A stretch of DNA of 64,000 bases from Clostridium sp. E02. Its GTDB lineage: Bacteria; Bacillota; Clostridia; Lachnospirales; Lachnospiraceae. Within the stretch, counting starts at the first letter, position 1, and each line of letters starts with the position of its first letter. Positions 35,964-43,903 of the stretch are shown in pieces. The stretch covers positions 91,678 to 155,677 of the forward strand of contig NZ_RJLQ01000010.1 of assembly GCF_003833015.1 (NCBI RefSeq), written 5' to 3'. The notes under the pieces are model-generated. The model did no database searches. It was given only the letters and a program-made list of their open reading frames with translations, and was not told the DNA's origin. The position numbers and the translations under genes are program-made.

Positions 35964-36479
35964 TTAATATGAAGTTTTCCAGTTTTCAAATATTTGTTTG
36001 GATTCTTTTAAAAATTCGGATGAGATCGTGATGGATTCTTCTGTCACGGTCTTGCTTTTATCAAAAATTGGCCATGGATTGCATCCTCCTGCTTCTACTT
36101 CCACCCGATCCATAGCAAAACGATTTCCACAGTTTTGGCAAACCAAAACATCTCCTTCTTGCTTATAATATCCCCTGCCAGAATCATAACATACCTGACA
36201 AGTATTAAATGCCGTTCGGATGGTCCCATCGGGAGCTTTTACCGCTAATACCTCCATCTGCGTACCGTCTACGTCAACTGGATAAAATGAAACAGTATTC
36301 GAAATATCATTTACAGATAGTACGAGATCCTCTTCTGAAGAAACTGCTTGCTTTCCTTCGGCTTCCTGTGTTTTCTTTCCAAAACCACAAGCGCTTACTA
36401 AGGAAACAGTAAGAAGTATTAGAACTCCAGTCCTAAGAATGAACCACTTACTTGTCTTTTTTGTATTACGATCTATCAT
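35964..36479 (-). CDS. DUF2318 lipoprotein with two C-x2-C motifs
   Basis: Lipoprotein of 171 aa. The hydrophobic signal ends in SLVSACG (Cys31). The DUF2318 domain carries CQVC and CQNCGNRFAM, plus GGCNPWP. Members are predicted iron-sulfur or metal-binding membrane proteins linked to metal transport. Here it sits in the copper block beside the HMA-TauE-cupredoxin gene, which favours copper handling at the outer face. The ATG has AGGAGG nine bases upstream. Confidence 0.85.
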   Translation of the reverse strand: MIDRNTKKTSKWFILRTGVLILLTVSLVSACGFGKKTQEAEGKQAVSSEEDLVLSVNDISNTVSFYPVDVDGTQMEVLAVKAPDGTIRTAFNTCQVCYDSGRGYYKQEGDVLVCQNCGNRFAMDRVEVEAGGCNPWPIFDKSKTVTEESITISSEFLKESKQIFENWKTSY

Positions 36480-36502
36480 AACTATAATCCTCCTGATTTT
36501 TG

Positions 36503-36595
36503 TTATTCTTTTTCTTTCCCTCTCATAAAAAACATGGCAAAACCGATCCCTAAAATGGGTAAAATACAGTGCCAGTGACTTAATAATAATTCCAT
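36503..36595 (-). CDS. 30-residue single-helix membrane peptide
   Basis: A 30-codon frame from an ATG with an AGGAGAG site to TAA. It starts MELLLSHWHCILPILGIGFA and ends in the charged tail RGKEKE. It has one hydrophobic helix with a His-x-His-Cys motif at its N-terminal end, which could bind metal. It lies in the 138-base gap between the DUF2318 and HMA-TauE-cupredoxin genes, in the same direction. Similar small HWHC membrane peptides occur in metal-resistance operons (DUF2933-like). It is too short for usual gene callers. Confidence 0.7.
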   Translation of the reverse strand: MELLLSHWHCILPILGIGFAMFFMRGKEKE

Positions 36596-36617
36596 TTTGC
36601 TTCTCTCCTTTCTAGAG

Positions 36618-38003
36618 TTAGTCCTTTGCCGTGTTTGTAACTCCTTCTTCGGAAACATAGATGGAACCACGTATCATTCCCATCCAGCAACTATAAGATA
36701 TCTTTCCAGGCGATCCGGGATTAAATTCTATGATGTTTTCTCCTGTCTGAAACGAATATTCAATCCCAAGATCCCGAATTAACATTCGGTTGTTGCAGCC
36801 ATTGATACTGCCCTGCGGTGCATCGATGATCCATTTGACTGGTATGTTTGCCTGTACATTTATGTTTGGATATCTGCCTGAAGAGAGGGTGCTTTTTACA
36901 ATCTGAACTCCATCTTTTATGGTAACCTGTTCTTTATTCTCCTGGTTTTCTGCTCCGTTATTTATGATATTTGGAAGAAAACTAGACGGTTGAATCCCAG
37001 ATAAACTTAATCCTTGTGAAAACATAGACATACCCAGAACAACCACTAATACTGCACCTGCCATCATGACTTTTTGAGAGAACCTTTTCCCTAGAACGGT
37101 AGAGAGTGCTCCCAGACCGAACATAAGGGGAACCGTACCCAGACTGAATAAAAACATAGAGAATGCTCCCGAAAATGGGTTACCTGTGGACAGTGCATAG
37201 AGTTGCATTGCCTGAAGTGGTCCGCAAGGCATGAGCCCATTTAGCAGACCCACTAAAAATGGAGAGCTGCTCTTTGACTTTTCCAGATCAATTCTTTTTG
37301 CAACGATCGCTGGCACTCTGGGATTGAGTTTGCGCAGCCAGGGAAACATTCCCAGCATGTTAATCCCCATGATAACCATAAATAGTCCTGCCGCAAGTTT
37401 TAAAACTCCCTGAAGCGTGTTAGAAAATGTTACAACAGATCCCAGCGCTCCTACCAAAAAACCAACTGCTGTATAGGAAATCACCCGTCCCATGTTATAA
37501 AGGAACGTGGGTCTTATGGTTGAAAACCATCCTTTTGGAATCCCCTCATCTTCACTTTTAGGGATACACTGGGAAAGATTAATTCCTCCGCACATGGCTA
37601 CGCAGTGAACGGATGTGATCAGCCCGATGAAAAACAGCATACCATAACCCATAGTTGCATCTGCAAGCTTTCCAGGTACCAGCAGATTGAGAAGACCAGA
37701 CTGTTCCACTAATAGAAAAAGGGAGAGAATCATAATTAACATTCCAATGACCTGTCTAAGATTTCTAAGTTTACGATCCTGGTTCGTAAGTACCTCATAA
37801 TCCATGGCCTCTATTAATCCAACAATGCTTTTATAAGAGATGATATCCGTATCAAATGTAACAAAGGCCGTTCCTGTACTATAACTAACATCAGCCCCTT
37901 CAATGCCTGCTGTATTGCGAAGCTTCTTTTCAATTTTATTTTGGCAGCTAATACATGTCATTTTCCCGATATCTAACCGTTTGGTTCTGATTGCAGACCC
38001 CAT
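36618..38003 (-). CDS. HMA - TauE/UreH-type membrane - cupredoxin fusion protein
   Basis: Protein of 461 aa with three parts. Residues 1 to about 75 are an HMA domain with GKMTCISCQNKIEKKL. A membrane region of about six or seven helices (about 80-350) follows, of the sulfite exporter TauE/UreH/DsbD-like type, with GLITSVHCVAMCGG and GLLNGLMPCGPLQAMQLY. The C-terminal cupredoxin-like domain ends in PGKISYSCWMGMIRGSIYV, where Cys, Met and nearby residues look like copper ligands. The start MGSAIRTKRL has AAGGAGG. It probably moves copper across or onto the membrane, for example to cuproproteins. Confidence 0.85.
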   Translation of the reverse strand: MGSAIRTKRLDIGKMTCISCQNKIEKKLRNTAGIEGADVSYSTGTAFVTFDTDIISYKSIVGLIEAMDYEVLTNQDRKLRNLRQVIGMLIMILSLFLLVEQSGLLNLLVPGKLADATMGYGMLFFIGLITSVHCVAMCGGINLSQCIPKSEDEGIPKGWFSTIRPTFLYNMGRVISYTAVGFLVGALGSVVTFSNTLQGVLKLAAGLFMVIMGINMLGMFPWLRKLNPRVPAIVAKRIDLEKSKSSSPFLVGLLNGLMPCGPLQAMQLYALSTGNPFSGAFSMFLFSLGTVPLMFGLGALSTVLGKRFSQKVMMAGAVLVVVLGMSMFSQGLSLSGIQPSSFLPNIINNGAENQENKEQVTIKDGVQIVKSTLSSGRYPNINVQANIPVKWIIDAPQGSINGCNNRMLIRDLGIEYSFQTGENIIEFNPGSPGKISYSCWMGMIRGSIYVSEEGVTNTAKD

Positions 38004-38093
38004 TTCAAGCCTCCTTTTCCTTTTCTGATCATTAGAATAACAGGACAATATGTAGAAGTTGTGTAAACGTTAAATTTTCCTGACACGAAAAAA

Positions 38094-38111
38094 AGCCTGA
38101 CAAGTCAGACT
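38094..38111 (-). terminator. Terminator after shikimate kinase gene
   Basis: AGTCTGAC / GTCAGGCT stem followed by TTTTTTT on the minus strand. Confidence 0.8.
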
Positions 38112-38139
38112 CTTTTCACTATATTTTGATTCTATTGGT

Positions 38140-38688
38140 TTAACTATGTTCTCGGTCAAATTTAATTAACGATTTTATAAGCTCTTCGCATACCTGTTTC
38201 ACGTCTTTTTGATCCGTATCAATGATCACATCCGCCGCATTATGATAGTACTTCAACCGCTTAGCCATGAGTTCCTTGATAAATTCCACATTCATGTTTC
38301 CGTTCAAAATAGGACGATCCTCACAGTCTCTTACTCGTTCTAGTATGGTCTCGGGGCTTGCTGATAGTAAAACAATTCGACTGCTTTTTTTTAAGTTTTT
38401 CACATTCTCTTCCCGTATCACTGCACCACCCCCGCAGGATATGATGAACTGTCGATGGGTTTGAAGGCTTATAATGGCACTGCTTTCACAGTTACGAAAA
38501 TACTCCTCCCCATACGTGGAAAAAATATCTTTGATTTGCATGTTCTGATCCCTGACAATCATTGCATCTACATCCACTTCATCCATTGCTAACATTTCTT
38601 TTAAATATCTGGATATGGTACTCTTTCCTGTTCCCATAAAGCCAATTAGTGCAATATTATAATCAAATACTTGGTTATGCTCTCTCAT
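38140..38688 (-). CDS. aroK: Shikimate kinase
   Basis: Shikimate kinase of 182 aa that makes shikimate-3-phosphate for chorismate synthesis. P-loop GFMGTGKST near residue 16, shikimate-site Asp in DEVDVDAMI, SCGGGAVIREEN, and the lid region RVRDCEDRPIL. Its start overlaps the end of the HxlR gene upstream by 14 bases, an odd pairing for an aro gene. Other aro genes are not adjacent. Confidence 0.9.
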   Translation of the reverse strand: MREHNQVFDYNIALIGFMGTGKSTISRYLKEMLAMDEVDVDAMIVRDQNMQIKDIFSTYGEEYFRNCESSAIISLQTHRQFIISCGGGAVIREENVKNLKKSSRIVLLSASPETILERVRDCEDRPILNGNMNVEFIKELMAKRLKYYHNAADVIIDTDQKDVKQVCEELIKSLIKFDREHS

Positions 38689-39055
38689 CGATTCCCTCCA
38701 TCCTGTTATCCGCTTCTAAATGCTTTCCTTTTAAAAAATCAATGTATTCATTGCCCCATTCTCCTAAAACGATCAGTACTTTTTCAAACTTGAGTCCAAT
38801 TTCGCTTAAGGAATATTCCACTTTCGGTGGGATTTGAGAAAATTCTTTTCGAATAACCAACCCTTCCTCTTCTAGCATTTTCAATTGTCTTGAGAGGGTT
38901 GTATGGGTAATTTCTTCTGGCATCTTACGACGTAATTCGTTAAAACGGATGGGACCTTCGCTTAATAGATATAGGATAAATAGGGACCATTTTCCTGAAA
39001 GTACTTTCTGAGAGGTAACATAAGGACATAAACCAAACAAATCTTTCTTCTCCAT
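38675..39055 (-). CDS. HxlR-family regulator divergent from a PNPOx-like gene
   Basis: HxlR protein of 126 aa beginning MEKKDLFGLCPYVTSQKVLSGKWSLFIL with one N-terminal Cys, then the recognition helix region RFNELRRKMPEEITHTTLSRQLKMLEE. The start has GGAGGATAC; the longer frame has 28 extra residues without a good site. It is divergent from the PNPOx-like gene, with an inverted pair between them (TATCATA 39080-39086, TATGATA 39113-39119), and it is co-transcribed with aroK. Confidence 0.88.
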   Translation of the reverse strand: MEKKDLFGLCPYVTSQKVLSGKWSLFILYLLSEGPIRFNELRRKMPEEITHTTLSRQLKMLEEEGLVIRKEFSQIPPKVEYSLSEIGLKFEKVLIVLGEWGNEYIDFLKGKHLEADNRMEGIDERA

Positions 39056-39173
39056 AGTAGTATCCTCCTTGACACTAGGTATCATAAAATATCGTAGTTT
39101 ACAAATGTATTCTATGATATATAATAGTCTCGTCAGCAAATTATAACATGTTTCAAGAAAAGGAGCAACTAGA

Positions 39174-39566
39174 ATGAATGAAATCCTTACATATCTAAAA
39201 GAGTGCGGTACGTTTTATCTTGCAACAACAGAAGGGGATCAGCCCCGTGTACGTCCCTTTGGTGCGGTCTGTGAATTTGAAGGAAAACTTTATATCACAA
39301 CCAGCAATCAAAAAAAAGTATTTGACCAGATGAAAAAGAATGCAAAGATTGAAATCTCTGCCATGAACAAGGACACCTGGATCCGACTGGAAGGAGAAGC
39401 AATTTCCGATACGCGCAGAGAAGCTAAGAAAGCGATGTTAGATGACAACCAATCATTGACAAATTTATACGCATTGGATGATGGAAAATTCGAAGTTTTG
39501 TATTTAAAGAACGCAACTGCAACTATTTTCTCCTTCACAGAAGAACCAAAAGTTATTCATTTCTAA
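39174..39566 (+). CDS. Pyridoxamine 5'-phosphate oxidase-fold flavin protein
   Basis: Protein of 130 aa of the split-barrel FMN-binding family. It has YLATTEGDQPRVRPFGAVCEFEGKLYI and KKNAKIEISAMNKDTWIRLEG, the usual dimer pattern of small PNPOx-like proteins. These bind FMN or F420/heme; the reaction is not known. The divergent HxlR gene is its likely regulator. Confidence 0.88.
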   Translation: MNEILTYLKECGTFYLATTEGDQPRVRPFGAVCEFEGKLYITTSNQKKVFDQMKKNAKIEISAMNKDTWIRLEGEAISDTRREAKKAMLDDNQSLTNLYALDDGKFEVLYLKNATATIFSFTEEPKVIHF

Positions 39567-39577
39567 AACACCAAATA

Positions 39578-39599
39578 ACGGCTGCCAAATGACAGCCGT
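39578..39599. terminator. Bidirectional terminator between PNPOx-like and chemoreceptor genes
   Basis: Perfect 7-base stem ACGGCTG / CAGCCGT with an 8-base loop, then a T-rich tail on the plus strand. It lies between two convergent genes. Confidence 0.7.
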
Positions 39600-39613
39600 A
39601 CTTTTATTCTTTC

Positions 39614-41290
39614 TTATTTGGTTCCTAATTGAAACTGACTCACTTCCCGATTTAACGTAAGTGCCTGAGCCGCAAGTTCTTCGCTGGAAGAAGAACATTC
39701 TTCTGCTGTGGCTGCATTGGTTTGTACAACGGCAGAGATTTGCTCCAGACCATCACTGATCTGTTGAATCACACCTGCCTGCTCGGTAGACGCAAGATTA
39801 ATGGACTCAATGGATTTGCCAACCAGTTCTGCTTTTTTCTCAACCTCCAATAAAACTTTGGTGGTTTCTTCTGCCAGTTGTTCTCCTTCTGCAACACGAC
39901 TTACCGAGCTTTTAATTAAATCTGCTGTCTGTTTGGCGGCTTCGGCTGACTTCCCTGCAAGGTTTCTAACTTCATCCGCTACCACAGCAAATCCCTTTCC
40001 CGCTTCTCCGGCACGGGCTGACTCAACCGCAGCATTTAATGCCAGAATGTTTGTCTGGAATGCAATGTCTTCAATCACCCTGGTAATGTTTGATATCTTT
40101 TCCGAGGAAATTCCGATTTCTTTCATCGCTTCGTTCAACTTTTGCATATGTAAATTGCCTTCCGTCACTCCCTTACCTGCAGCTTCCACATGCAGTGCCG
40201 CATTCTTTACATTCTCCGCATTCAGCTCCGCTTTTTTAGCCACACTGGTTACCGAAGCGTTCAGCTCTTCTATGGTTGCTGCTTGTTCTGTGGTACCAGA
40301 TGCCAGTGCTTGTGCGGCTGCAGAAACCTGAGAAGATCCCGCATTGACCTGTTCAGCAGCAATTTGGATGGTAGTAAGGGAATTGTTCAAATCCAGTTCT
40401 ATTTTTTGTAAAGCTAATCCCAGCAGATCATGTTCCGAACGCAAAGGGATTTCCTGGGTAAAGTCCCCACTGCTAATTCGATCCGCTGCATGAATCAATT
40501 CTTCAATGCTAGATACCATTCGGGTAAAAGCTTGTGCAAGTTGTCCCGTTTCATCTTTGGAATCAATCTCCCCTAGCTCCACGTCCATGTCGCCTGCTGC
40601 GATTCGATCTGCAGCATCTACCACCACTTTAATGGGAGCACTGATCTGACGTGAAATCTTAATTCCCATATAAATACTTGCCCCAGTACCAAGTACCAGT
40701 AAAAAAACCAATAGACTAATTAAAACTATGGAAGTGACGGTATTGATATGTATTGTACTATTTGCAGAAATGATACGATTATCGATTAAAACATCAAAAT
40801 TATCAAACATTTTCTGAATATTATCTGTTTCCACGATCAGCTCTGCAAATGCTTTATCTTGATTTCCTTTCTTGGCTTCATCTAGACATCTTTCTATCGC
40901 CGGTACAAAGGACTGATTAAACAAATCTATCGTTTCATCAAGTAATGCCTTAGATTGGTCGTTATTCATGGACTCGCGGTATTTTGTCGTACTCGTTAAA
41001 AATTTTTCTTTCTGTAATTCGAAGCTTTTTTCCAAATTATCTAATTTTTCTTTATCTCCTGAATAGATAACCATACCTCGCGAATCAACACGGAATTGGT
41101 AAAGACTTTCGATGGCCTCGATCATATCTTCAAACGGTTTTGTCTGCTTTTCAAATAGATAGGTGTCCAGACGATCGATTCTTATTAATCCTCCAATCCC
41201 AGCCCCTCCAATCAGAATCATGACTAGAGTCAGACTTAAAAATGCGGCCATTAATTTCTTTTCAATACTGAAATCCTTAAAATTCTTCAT
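39614..41290 (-). CDS. Methyl-accepting chemotaxis protein with four-helix-bundle sensor (predicted phase-variable)
   Basis: Chemoreceptor of 558 aa. Membrane helix at about 12-34, a periplasmic-type four-helix bundle (about 35-185), second helix near 190-210, HAMP, and a signalling domain with the tip [20 protein letters not shown]. No C-terminal pentapeptide is visible. AGGGAGG precedes the ATG. No convincing promoter with both -35 and -10 lies between the start codon and the inverted repeat at 41388-41407. A consensus promoter inside the inverted repeats would drive this gene only if the segment were flipped. It is unlike the dCache receptor in its sensor. Ligand unknown. Confidence 0.9.
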   Translation of the reverse strand: MKNFKDFSIEKKLMAAFLSLTLVMILIGGAGIGGLIRIDRLDTYLFEKQTKPFEDMIEAIESLYQFRVDSRGMVIYSGDKEKLDNLEKSFELQKEKFLTSTTKYRESMNNDQSKALLDETIDLFNQSFVPAIERCLDEAKKGNQDKAFAELIVETDNIQKMFDNFDVLIDNRIISANSTIHINTVTSIVLISLLVFLLVLGTGASIYMGIKISRQISAPIKVVVDAADRIAAGDMDVELGEIDSKDETGQLAQAFTRMVSSIEELIHAADRISSGDFTQEIPLRSEHDLLGLALQKIELDLNNSLTTIQIAAEQVNAGSSQVSAAAQALASGTTEQAATIEELNASVTSVAKKAELNAENVKNAALHVEAAGKGVTEGNLHMQKLNEAMKEIGISSEKISNITRVIEDIAFQTNILALNAAVESARAGEAGKGFAVVADEVRNLAGKSAEAAKQTADLIKSSVSRVAEGEQLAEETTKVLLEVEKKAELVGKSIESINLASTEQAGVIQQISDGLEQISAVVQTNAATAEECSSSSEELAAQALTLNREVSQFQLGTK

Positions 41291-41387
41291 TATTTCCTCC
41301 CTTTAATCTTTTGTACTCTTAAAATGAAACAATAATTTCGTTCATACCTCCTAATCTTCCCGGCAATTATAATTCCGTTATTACGCA

Positions 41388-41740
41388 GTATATTTAATAC
41401 TGCGGTTTTTGTTTAAATCCTTATATTTTAGAGACAAAATATGTGTTTGACGAAAATATTGACGGCTAAAATATTATTATCTATTTTGCTTTTATTCAAT
41501 ATAATTTTGAATTTACGGGCAAAAAATCTAAGCTTTCCTTTATTATATGACCATAATTTAGACGGCGATTTTAGAGTATACAAGATTTTGATCCACAAAT
41601 ATACTAATCAATTTATTTAAATCTTCTATTTAATATAGATATTATTTCATTTACTTCATAATTGACAATTAATAGATGGGGGATGTATAATTAATATTGT
41701 CGAAATATAAAGAAAATTGTAACCGCAGTATTAAATATAC
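41388..41740. repeat. Predicted invertible promoter segment bounded by perfect 20-bp inverted repeats
   Basis: GTATATTTAATACTGCGGTT at 41388-41407 is exactly matched in inverse at 41721-41740 (AACCGCAGTATTAAATATAC). Each arm also has internal dyad symmetry (GCAGTAT-5-ATACTGC, with one mismatch in the right arm), as expected of a recombinase site. The 313 bases between contain a consensus promoter. No target-site duplication is seen, so a transposed MITE is less likely. Size and layout match known clostridial invertible switches such as those upstream of flagellar and cell-wall genes of C. difficile. Confidence 0.75.
41662..41691 (+). promoter_or_regulatory. Consensus sigma-A promoter inside the invertible segment
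   Basis: -35 TTGACA (41662-41667), 18-base spacer, -10 TATAAT (41686-41691): both hexamers are perfect. As drawn it fires rightward out of the segment, away from the chemoreceptor gene and antisense to the ferredoxin gene. After inversion it would face the chemoreceptor with a leader of about 140 bases. Confidence 0.8.
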
Positions 41741-41885
41741 CGCGACTTATTCACTCACTTTTCAACCATTCAATTGCATGTAACACCATATGTAAAATTT
41801 ACTCTTTTTTATTTTTCAACTTCAATTCATCGACTACATAATCAGATAACAGCATTATAATTCTATTTTTGCATGTTTATATTTT

Positions 41886-41931
41886 CGAAAAAATGCACCT
41901 CTCACTGATTGTTTTGATCAGAAAGAGGTGC
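41886..41931 (-). terminator. Terminator of the ferredoxin gene
   Basis: Long stem GCACCTCT / AGAGGTGC with an inner CTGAT / ATCAG stem (41895-41931), followed by ATTTTTT on the minus strand. Confidence 0.85.
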
Positions 41932-41940
41932 GTTATATAA

Positions 41941-42129
41941 TTATTCTACTGTAATAACAGATACGGGGCAGCCTTCTTGGCTTTCCACTGCAGATTCTTC
42001 GGCAGATTCTGGTACTTTATCTACAATCACTTCTGCAGGACCGTCTTCTCCCATTTTAAATACCTCTGGACATGTAGAAGCACATAATCCACACTCAATA
42101 CAACCATCTTTGTCAACTGTTGCTTTCAT
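41941..42129 (-). CDS. Single-cluster 4Fe-4S ferredoxin
   Basis: Ferredoxin of 62 aa with ligands in GCIECGLCASTCPEVF and the fourth Cys in GCPVSVI near the C-terminus, the C-x2-C-x2-C...C-P pattern. It carries low-potential electrons in the cytoplasm. The start MKATVDKDG has an AAAGGAG site; the longer frame does not. It has its own terminator and is monocistronic. Confidence 0.92.
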   Translation of the reverse strand: MKATVDKDGCIECGLCASTCPEVFKMGEDGPAEVIVDKVPESAEESAVESQEGCPVSVITVE

Positions 42130-42275
42130 TTTATAACTCCTTTCTGTTTTCAACCCATTTTTTGACCCAATCGGCATGTTTAGTATTGGTAATATTCTTC
42201 CATTTTATCCATTTTATAAAAATTCTTTTAATCCTACAGGTTTAATATTGATTTTCCAATAACAAGACGAAAAAA

Positions 42276-42312
42276 AGCCGGAATCCCTTTTCATCGTATC
42301 GGAATTCCGGCT
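42276..42312 (-). terminator. Terminator of glycerol dehydrogenase gene
   Basis: AGCCGGAAT / ATTCCGGCT stem followed by TTTTTTT on the minus strand. Confidence 0.88.
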
Positions 42313-42331
42313 ATTACTTTCTTATGTATTT

Positions 42332-43426
42332 TTATCTTCTGCTTAATAATTCCTGCCCAAGTACATCGGCAACGATCAACGCATCATATAATTGATCTTT
42401 GGTGACATCTCCAATCATATTGTGTATGCTTTCTCCGTCTGCACAAGCCTGTTCTGCTGCAATATGAACTCTTTCTTTTTCCGTTACACCAATTTCCTTT
42501 AAGGTTACTGGAAGTCCTACACGGATACAAAAATCAAGAACTGCATTCAGTTCCTCTTCTTTCGCATCCTCTAGGATTAGCTGTGCGATGGTACCAAATG
42601 CGACAATGGAACCATGCATGGTTTTTTCACATTCCTCCAATGCTGTAAATCCATTATAGACGGAATGAGAAACAGCCAATCCTCCATTATCTGCTCCAAC
42701 ACCGCTTAGATAGGTATTGGCTTCTATAATCGCTTCCAAAGCTGGAGTAACAACCTTATTCTCGCAGGCTTTTAATGCCTGATAACCGTCTTTTAAAAGC
42801 GTATCATAACAAAGTTTGCACAGCGCCATGGCACTTTTAGTAATTCCACCATTCTCAAGGCTTGGAGCCTTTGCTTTTTCACAGGCCCTTGCTTCAAAGT
42901 AAGTTCCAAGTGCGTCCCCCATTCCGGCAATCAAGAACTTGACTGGTGCGTGAGCGATCACGTCCGAATCTACGATAACTGCATCTGGATTCTTAGGATA
43001 GAAAATATAGTTTGAAAAACTTCCATCGTTATTATAGATTACCGATAACCCAGTACAAGGAGCATCGGTAGCCACAACAGAAGGAATGATGACTACAGGC
43101 AGATTTTCATAATAAGCGGTGGCTTTTGCTGTATCAATGGCAGATCCCCCTCCTACGGCAACTACACATTCAATGTCGTTTTCATGTACAATCTTCTGCA
43201 TCTTTTCCACTTCACCAACCGAACTAATTCCTCCGAACACTTCAAATTTCAGTTTTGCATCTTTTCCCTCAAAGCTTTTCTCTATTTTTTCATGGCAGTT
43301 TTTATATCCACTGTTACTACAGATAAATAAAAACGATTTCCCAAGACTTTTCGTTTCCTCATAGACCTGAAAAAGTGCACCTTGTCCTTGAACATATTTT
43401 GATGGTGATCTCATTAATTTAAGCAT
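42332..43426 (-). CDS. gldA: Glycerol dehydrogenase
   Basis: Iron-type alcohol dehydrogenase family member of 364 aa that oxidises glycerol to dihydroxyacetone with NAD+. NAD-binding motif VVAVGGGSAIDTAKA near residue 95, the glycerol dehydrogenase pattern IPSVVATDAPCTGLSVIY, and metal ligands in the GMGDALGTYFEA Asp, the SHSVYNG His and the TMHGSIVAFG His. It is a single gene with its own terminator. Confidence 0.94.
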   Translation of the reverse strand: MLKLMRSPSKYVQGQGALFQVYEETKSLGKSFLFICSNSGYKNCHEKIEKSFEGKDAKLKFEVFGGISSVGEVEKMQKIVHENDIECVVAVGGGSAIDTAKATAYYENLPVVIIPSVVATDAPCTGLSVIYNNDGSFSNYIFYPKNPDAVIVDSDVIAHAPVKFLIAGMGDALGTYFEARACEKAKAPSLENGGITKSAMALCKLCYDTLLKDGYQALKACENKVVTPALEAIIEANTYLSGVGADNGGLAVSHSVYNGFTALEECEKTMHGSIVAFGTIAQLILEDAKEEELNAVLDFCIRVGLPVTLKEIGVTEKERVHIAAEQACADGESIHNMIGDVTKDQLYDALIVADVLGQELLSRR

Positions 43427-43585
43427 AATAATCTCCTCTTTGATGTAGATTTTTTTCCAATACTGTCAAATATACTCTTTTTCATCGCAAATGTCAAGAT
43501 TTTAACGAAGTGTGTAATCAGTTCAAATATACTTATTGTCCTGTTTGTTTTCTACCATTTTTCCAACTTTTTATTCTTCAAAAAA

Positions 43586-43609
43586 AGAAAACGCCAGAAA
43601 GCGTTCTCT
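43586..43609 (-). terminator. Terminator of the small membrane protein gene
   Basis: AGAACGC / GCGTTTTCT stem followed by T-runs on the minus strand. Confidence 0.78.
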
Positions 43610-43616
43610 TTTTGAA

Positions 43617-43853
43617 CTAAATCAATTTACTGTATTTTCCTTCCATATAGATCTTAACAAATTCCGTCATAAGTAGGATGTAGCTAAAAACAAAGACGCA
43701 TCCTGCCGCCGCAAGAGGCCACTTCCTCTTTTTTTCAGGAATCATAAGTCCAATTATAATTCCAATTGCACACAGACATATTTTTAACAGCACAAAATCC
43801 TTTCCTCTGCATTGCCTAATATACTGATCCGCACACTCAATCATTGATTTCAT
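43617..43853 (-). CDS. Small two-helix membrane protein
   Basis: Protein of 78 aa with two hydrophobic segments (about residues 22-40 and 48-68) and charged ends. Similar short proteins in Lachnospiraceae have been labelled as parts of phosphate permeases, but there is no phosphate gene here and I see no basis for that function. It is a separate small transcription unit with a terminator. Confidence 0.7.
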   Translation of the reverse strand: MKSMIECADQYIRQCRGKDFVLLKICLCAIGIIIGLMIPEKKRKWPLAAAGCVFVFSYILLMTEFVKIYMEGKYSKLI

Positions 43854-43903
43854 TTTCAGCCTCCTTAAACCATTTTCCTTTAGTATGCGCTTTTGATCAA
43901 ATA

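Larger units (their letters stand above)
41291..41940. other. 650-base AT-rich gap: leader, invertible segment, ferredoxin terminator
   Basis: No convincing protein gene on either strand. It holds the chemoreceptor leader (41291-41387), the inverted-repeat-bounded promoter segment (41388-41740), a plain AT-rich stretch (41741-41885) and the ferredoxin terminator (41886-41931). Confidence 0.8.

Noticed and set aside
39801..40331. 176-codon plus-strand frame rich in Ser/Ala inside the second chemoreceptor gene
   Set aside because: Antisense shadow of the Ala/Glu-rich signalling helices.
41319..41345. Eight-codon frame (MNEIIVSF) with AGGAGG in the chemoreceptor leader
   Set aside because: The AGGAGG is only one base before the ATG, too close for initiation; no conservation can be checked.
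41388..41740. Reading the 20-bp inverted repeats as ends of a MITE
   Set aside because: The flanking bases show no target duplication and the segment holds a consensus promoter; inversion explains more. It remains the main alternative.
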